Below, piece by piece: positions 33,883 through 37,331 of a stretch of DNA of 37,331 nt. The notes under the pieces are model-generated. The model was not told where the DNA came from. It made no database searches and saw nothing but the letters and a program-made list of their open reading frames with translations. The position numbers were made by a program, and so were the translations under genes. The first letter of the stretch is position 1, and the number at the start of each line of letters is the position of its first letter. The stretch is from Mucilaginibacter sp. (GTDB lineage Bacteria; Bacteroidota; Bacteroidia; Sphingobacteriales; Sphingobacteriaceae). The DNA lies in the NCBI GenBank assembly GCA_028287865.1, contig JAQBOU010000169.1:1-37331 (forward strand). The letters are read 5' to 3'.

Positions 33883-33930
33883 GGCAATGCCGTTTATTAG
33901 CATAACAATAAGCTGCAATTGCTGTTTTAA

Positions 33931-34617
33931 CTACTGGCTGGTTAACCTGGGTAAAGTACGTTTATCAGGGGGTAGCGCTTGAAATTTTTTGTAGCTGTCG
34001 TTAATGTAAGTTACCAGCGACGGGCCGTTATTATCCCTCAAAAAAGCGTAGGATGGCCTGTAAAGCATCATAAAGTCGTCAAGATCCTTGCCCTTCAGTG
34101 GGATTATACTGCTCACATAAACCCTTGAGAATACCGCATCCACGTGACGCTCCTCAGCCTCGTACTGAAAATAACGTTTAAGCCTGCGCGCATCCTTTCC
34201 TTCTTTACTAAACCACGTGCTGGGCGACATTACATAAACCTTGCTTTTAGTATACACGTCCGGGTATTCTTTATGAGGATCAAATGCTGCCTTGCTTGCA
34301 TTTATATTTACTTCCCTTAACGATATGCTTTGTGCTTCTAGTTTTATTCTTTTTGACGTCATATCGATCACATAAAGTGTATCAGGCATATAGCCGGGAG
34401 ATTCAAAAACAAGTAAATGCCCGGTTTCGGTATTTATCGCAAAATTCCCTTGTTTATCAGTAAGGGTATATTGTTTGGCTGTATTGTCCCGGATAAAAAC
34501 ATTTGAAAGGCCGGCATTACTGGCACCATCAATCACTTTGCCTTTTAAGGTGCTCTGAGCTTCTAGTAGGGTAGCTGTAAAAAGCAAAACAATTACAAAA
34601 CAGTACTTTATTTTCAT
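33931..34617 (-). CDS. Secreted protein with carboxypeptidase-regulatory-like domain
   Basis: A 228-aa exported protein. The start is ATG 34617 (MKIKYCFVIVLLFTATLLEAQ signal peptide), not the TTG 21 bp upstream. Residues about 22-95 form a carboxypeptidase-D-regulatory-like beta sandwich (STLKGKVIDGASNAGLSNVFI, TLTDKQGNFAINT, GYMPDTLYV), the fold that precedes many outer-membrane receptors. The C-terminal half is helical and charged, with WFSKEGKDARRLKRYFQYEAEE, and is not a TonB receptor barrel. It probably sits in the periplasm. Function unknown; it is separate from the M1 peptidase by a 117-bp gap containing that gene's terminator. Confidence 0.83.
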   Translation of the reverse strand: MKIKYCFVIVLLFTATLLEAQSTLKGKVIDGASNAGLSNVFIRDNTAKQYTLTDKQGNFAINTETGHLLVFESPGYMPDTLYVIDMTSKRIKLEAQSISLREVNINASKAAFDPHKEYPDVYTKSKVYVMSPSTWFSKEGKDARRLKRYFQYEAEERHVDAVFSRVYVSSIIPLKGKDLDDFMMLYRPSYAFLRDNNGPSLVTYINDSYKKFQALPPDKRTLPRLTSQ

Positions 34618-34710
34618 AACAGTGCTAATTATTAACAATGTGATAACCCTTATTGAATAGCAATAGTTTTGATTTTAACATTTTTACTGCCGCCGCTTAT
34701 AAACAGAAAA

Positions 34711-34726
34711 CCCGGTATAAACCGGG
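34711..34726 (-). terminator. Terminator of the M1 metallopeptidase gene
   Basis: CCCGGT-ATAA-ACCGGG hairpin with outer AACAG/CTGTT pairing, followed on the minus strand by TTTT. It lies 9 bp beyond the stop at 34735. Confidence 0.82.
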
Positions 34727-34734
34727 CTACTGTT

Positions 34735-36780
34735 TTATTTTTTTGTCCAAACATTGTTATCAGGATTATAATCCGGCATTGCATTATCAGGATCATAAGT
34801 TACAGACTGAAGTTCTTCGGTTGATGGATATTTAAATGTCCAGGTGCTATTGCGCTCCCAAATTTCCACGGGTAGTTTAACCCGGTCAACTTTGCCGCTA
34901 ACTGTTTTTATTTCCAGTGTTACCGGCATAGCCATTTTTTGAAGATTATCGATCGTGATCAATGCGCCTTTTGAAGGATCGTCATTCACATATTTAACAT
35001 CACGAACGGCAACATCAAGTCGCCAGTTATGTACAAACCATCCGCGCCAGAACCATTGTAAATTTTCGCCGCCTGCATTTTCCATGGTACGGAAAAAATC
35101 TTCAGGGGTTGGATGCTTAAATGCCCATTTATCAATATAAGTTCTGAAAGCAAAATCAAAGCGTTCAGGACCTAAAATTTGTTCTCTTAATAAAACCAAA
35201 CCTACGCTCGGTTTTGAATATAACAAGGTACCAGTATTTCTTTCCTTAAGATTTGCCGGCTGGCTCATAATCGGCTCTAACTCCGGTGCGGTAAGGAATA
35301 TACCAACACGGTGCATATCCATCGGCCTTGTGCCTTTGTACTCCCCGTTATTAAAATTAGCAGTTGAAAGTGTATTAATAAAAGTGTTAAACCCTTCATC
35401 CATCCATCCGTATAGCCGTTCATTTGATCCTACGATCATTGGGAACCATGTATGGCCAAATTCGTGATCGTTAACTCCCCACAGTCCCCTGGCTTTTGCT
35501 TTGTATCCGCAGAAAACAATTCCCGGGTACTCCATACCGCCTACAATGCCAGCAACCGCAGTCGCTGCCGGGTAAGGAAACTCATACCATTTGGCGGAGT
35601 TATATTCTATTGATTTTTTTACATATTCGGTTGAACGCCCCCAGGCATCATTGCCATCGCTTTCAACAGGGTAGGCAGAAATTGCGATTGATTTTTTTCC
35701 GCTTGGCAGATCCATCTTTGCTGCATCAATAATAAAAGCAGCTGACGCAGCCCATGAGGCATCGCGGGCGCTATTTATTTTGAAGTGCCAGGTTAATTCT
35801 TTTTTTCCGGCGGGGCGCGATGCGGGGTCTGTAACTTCACTTGCCGAACGTATGATCACCGTTTTTTCGCTTTTTGCAGCCTCTGCCCAGCGTTTTAACT
35901 GTGCGGGGGTATACACCTCCTGCGGATTTAATAACTCGCCTGATGCTACTACAATGTTGTTAGCCGGCGCGGTGATTTTAAGGTCGAAATCACCATACTC
36001 AAGGTAAAATTCACCCGGGCCTGTATAAGGGATGGTATTCCATCCGTACACATCGTCATACACGCACATGCGCGGATACCATTGTGCAACCTGGAATATT
36101 TTTCCATTTTTAGTTTCCTGTATGCCCATACGGTCTGATCCGTAATTTGGCGGGGTAAATGAGTATTCAATTTTTAGCTTCATCTGGCCGCCGTTAGCTG
36201 CCACCGCTTTTGGCAAAAAAAGCTGCATGCGGGTATCCGACACTAAAAATTTAACTTCAGTTTCGGCGCCTTTTGCGCCAAGCATCTTTATTGATTTAAT
36301 TTTATAACCGGCATCAAAAGCCTGGCCACGTCCCCAGTTACGACTGGTTGGCACCGGTGGATTTCCTACTAGTGGAACTATAGCTGTTCCCCTTGAGTCT
36401 AACTTAAAAAGGTTTTGCTCCAGGTTCATCCATAAATAACCAAGATTTTGCGGGCTATAATTTGTATAGGTTAATATTTCTGAACCGGTAATTTCATTTG
36501 TTTCGTCATTTAACCGGGCTGCCAATTGATAATCAGCTCTGTTTTGCCAGTATTTTGGGCCTGGCTGGCCATCCGCTGCCCGGTACTCGTTACCGTTTTT
36601 GTTATAAAACAAAGGCCCGAATGTTTCATGATAATCATAAATGGTGCCGGGAGCAGCCACAATGGGAGCGGTAGGCCTTGCAGGCGGGGCGGGTTGTGTT
36701 GCCGGAGTAGTTTGAGCAGAGCTAAAACTTGCAACGGCCATAAAAGCCAGTGTGAAACCGGCGATCAGGTTTAATTTCAT
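34735..36780 (-). CDS. Secreted M1-family metallopeptidase
   Basis: A 681-aa exported zinc aminopeptidase-like protein. Signal peptide [23 protein letters not shown], followed by a Pro/Thr-rich linker (to about 45). The zinc site is HEFGH at 439-443 with the third ligand Glu462 (WMDEGF), the spacing of M1 peptidases (HExxH-x18-E). GGMEYPG near 398 takes the place of the exopeptidase GAMEN motif. The last 100 residues form a beta domain. It should cleave peptides in the periplasm or outside; specificity unknown. It has a long 117-bp upstream gap to the ArsC-like gene on the same strand. Confidence 0.94.
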   Translation of the reverse strand: MKLNLIAGFTLAFMAVASFSSAQTTPATQPAPPARPTAPIVAAPGTIYDYHETFGPLFYNKNGNEYRAADGQPGPKYWQNRADYQLAARLNDETNEITGSEILTYTNYSPQNLGYLWMNLEQNLFKLDSRGTAIVPLVGNPPVPTSRNWGRGQAFDAGYKIKSIKMLGAKGAETEVKFLVSDTRMQLFLPKAVAANGGQMKLKIEYSFTPPNYGSDRMGIQETKNGKIFQVAQWYPRMCVYDDVYGWNTIPYTGPGEFYLEYGDFDLKITAPANNIVVASGELLNPQEVYTPAQLKRWAEAAKSEKTVIIRSASEVTDPASRPAGKKELTWHFKINSARDASWAASAAFIIDAAKMDLPSGKKSIAISAYPVESDGNDAWGRSTEYVKKSIEYNSAKWYEFPYPAATAVAGIVGGMEYPGIVFCGYKAKARGLWGVNDHEFGHTWFPMIVGSNERLYGWMDEGFNTFINTLSTANFNNGEYKGTRPMDMHRVGIFLTAPELEPIMSQPANLKERNTGTLLYSKPSVGLVLLREQILGPERFDFAFRTYIDKWAFKHPTPEDFFRTMENAGGENLQWFWRGWFVHNWRLDVAVRDVKYVNDDPSKGALITIDNLQKMAMPVTLEIKTVSGKVDRVKLPVEIWERNSTWTFKYPSTEELQSVTYDPDNAMPDYNPDNNVWTKK

Positions 36781-36897
36781 TTTAATAATTTGGTCAGTTA
36801 AAAAAACAAGTATAATACAAAATAACTAAAACAGCTTAAAGTATAATGATTGTTACGCGAATATTATTATATTGATTGGATCTTAATTGTTTCAGCG

Positions 36898-37251
36898 TCA
36901 ATCAATAGCCCGAAATTGTTTCTCATAAACACCCTCATCAAATCCAAAGAACAAAAAGTCGCCATTTTCTATTACGGGCCGTTTTATCATGCTGGTTTTT
37001 TGTTGCAGCAGTTTAAAAGCATCGGCTGATGTTTTTACGCTTTCTTTTACCTGCGGATCAAGCTGTTTCCAGGTAAGGCCCTGTTTATTCAAAAATTTCT
37101 CATACCCGGCCTTTTGGTCCCATTCTTTTAATTTTTCTTCGCTTATGCCCAGTTTTTTAAAGTCGTGAAATTCGTACGCAACGTTATTTGCTTTTAGCCA
37201 GTCGAGTGCCTTTTTTACCGTGTTACAATTGGTGATGCCATATACTTTCAT
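36898..37251 (-). CDS. ArsC/Spx-family protein (YffB type)
   Basis: A 117-aa thioredoxin-fold protein of the ArsC/Spx/YffB family. It starts MKVYGITNCNTVKKALDWL with a single active-site cysteine Cys9 (C-N-T-V, no second Cys), then YEFHDFKKLGI, and MIKRPVIENGDFLFFGF with the conserved R-P of the cis-Pro loop. YffB-like members are thought to act with glutathione-like thiols; true arsenate reduction or Spx transcription control is less supported here, because there are no ars genes nearby. It lies upstream of the tandem repeat, on the minus strand. Confidence 0.9.
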   Translation of the reverse strand: MKVYGITNCNTVKKALDWLKANNVAYEFHDFKKLGISEEKLKEWDQKAGYEKFLNKQGLTWKQLDPQVKESVKTSADAFKLLQQKTSMIKRPVIENGDFLFFGFDEGVYEKQFRAID

Positions 37252-37270
37252 AACGCTAAATTACTTATAA

Positions 37271-37326
37271 AGAAGCAAGAGTCAAGAAGCAAGAGTCAAG
37301 AAGCAAGATGTAAGAAGAAGAGCCAG
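37271..37326 (+). repeat. Tandem 14-bp repeat (four units, period 7 inside)
   Basis: AGAAGCAAGAGTCA occurs twice (37271-37284, 37285-37298), followed by the decayed units AGAAGCAAGATGTA and AGAAGAAGAGCCAG up to 37326. Each 14-mer splits into two 7-mers starting with AG. It lies upstream of the ArsC-like gene at the window edge and may continue beyond. Confidence 0.9.
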
Positions 37327-37331
37327 GATGC

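Noticed and set aside
37271..37326. Possible CRISPR array
   Set aside because: Units are contiguous 14-mers with no spacers, so this is a simple tandem repeat.

Overview
The window looks like a core-genome stretch of a Bacteroidota bacterium, most likely Sphingobacteriaceae and possibly close to Mucilaginibacter or Pedobacter. The genus is an inference from protein character. Supporting signs are a Bacteroidota-type ParE and GyrB-like topoisomerase subunit, many lipoproteins and secreted proteins with LxxC-type or short signal peptides, TAnnTTTG-like promoter boxes instead of strong Shine-Dalgarno sites, moderate AT-richness, and period-7 intergenic repeats. It is not a phage or plasmid region; mobile material is limited to toxin-antitoxin modules, one MITE-like insertion and a decayed kinase fragment.

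Layout. 1-4.8 kb: the 3' end of a sensor histidine kinase, an unknown lipoprotein-like gene, an amino-acid permease and Cys/Met-type PLP enzyme operon, and an unknown secreted protein. 4.9-8.6 kb: topoisomerase IV subunit B, then two convergent type II toxin-antitoxin modules (ParE/RelE type and HigBA), then cytidine deaminase. 8.6-12 kb: a secreted SGNH hydrolase, a 214-bp MITE-like element with an apparent 9-bp target duplication, and a large secreted GH3 beta-glucosidase. 12.2-13.4 kb: a protein with a C-terminal diadenylate-cyclase-like (DAC) domain and a DACNV-type N-terminal region, divergent from the glucosidase. 13.5-18.6 kb: a small membrane ORF, a serine-hydrolase lipoprotein, YbaB/EbfC, a UPF0173 hydrolase, a Lys-rich small secreted protein, two convergent GYF_2-RDD membrane paralogues and a VOC protein.

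18.6-26.3 kb is an envelope polysaccharide region. A Kdo transferase (waaA) and a GT2 glycosyltransferase run leftward. A tight rightward operon, ugd-uxs-galE-rfbB-ywqE, makes UDP-glucuronate, UDP-xylose, UDP-galactose and the dTDP-4-keto-6-deoxyglucose precursor, and ends with a PHP tyrosine phosphatase. 26.3-30.2 kb: a MacB/FtsX-like permease without a neighbouring ATPase, tRNA-Asn with a strong terminator, an AlkB-type dioxygenase overlapping a TesA-like esterase, and a small membrane protein. 30.2-33.4 kb: a decayed histidine-kinase tail, then a DUF3606 protein abutting a three-domain DNA ligase D. 33.4-37.3 kb: two tiny lipoproteins (one His-rich), each with its own terminator, a carboxypeptidase-regulatory-like protein, an M1 metallopeptidase, an ArsC/Spx-like protein and a 14-bp tandem repeat.

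Several starts were moved from an upstream TTG to an internal ATG where the ATG gives a better signal peptide or family N-terminus; these are noted per gene. The most interesting items are the DAC-like protein with its shared ATTACACAATT intergenic motifs, the MITE-like insertion, heptamer repeats that also sit inside waaA, the paired toxin-antitoxin modules next to a parE without parC, and the tiny lipoproteins.
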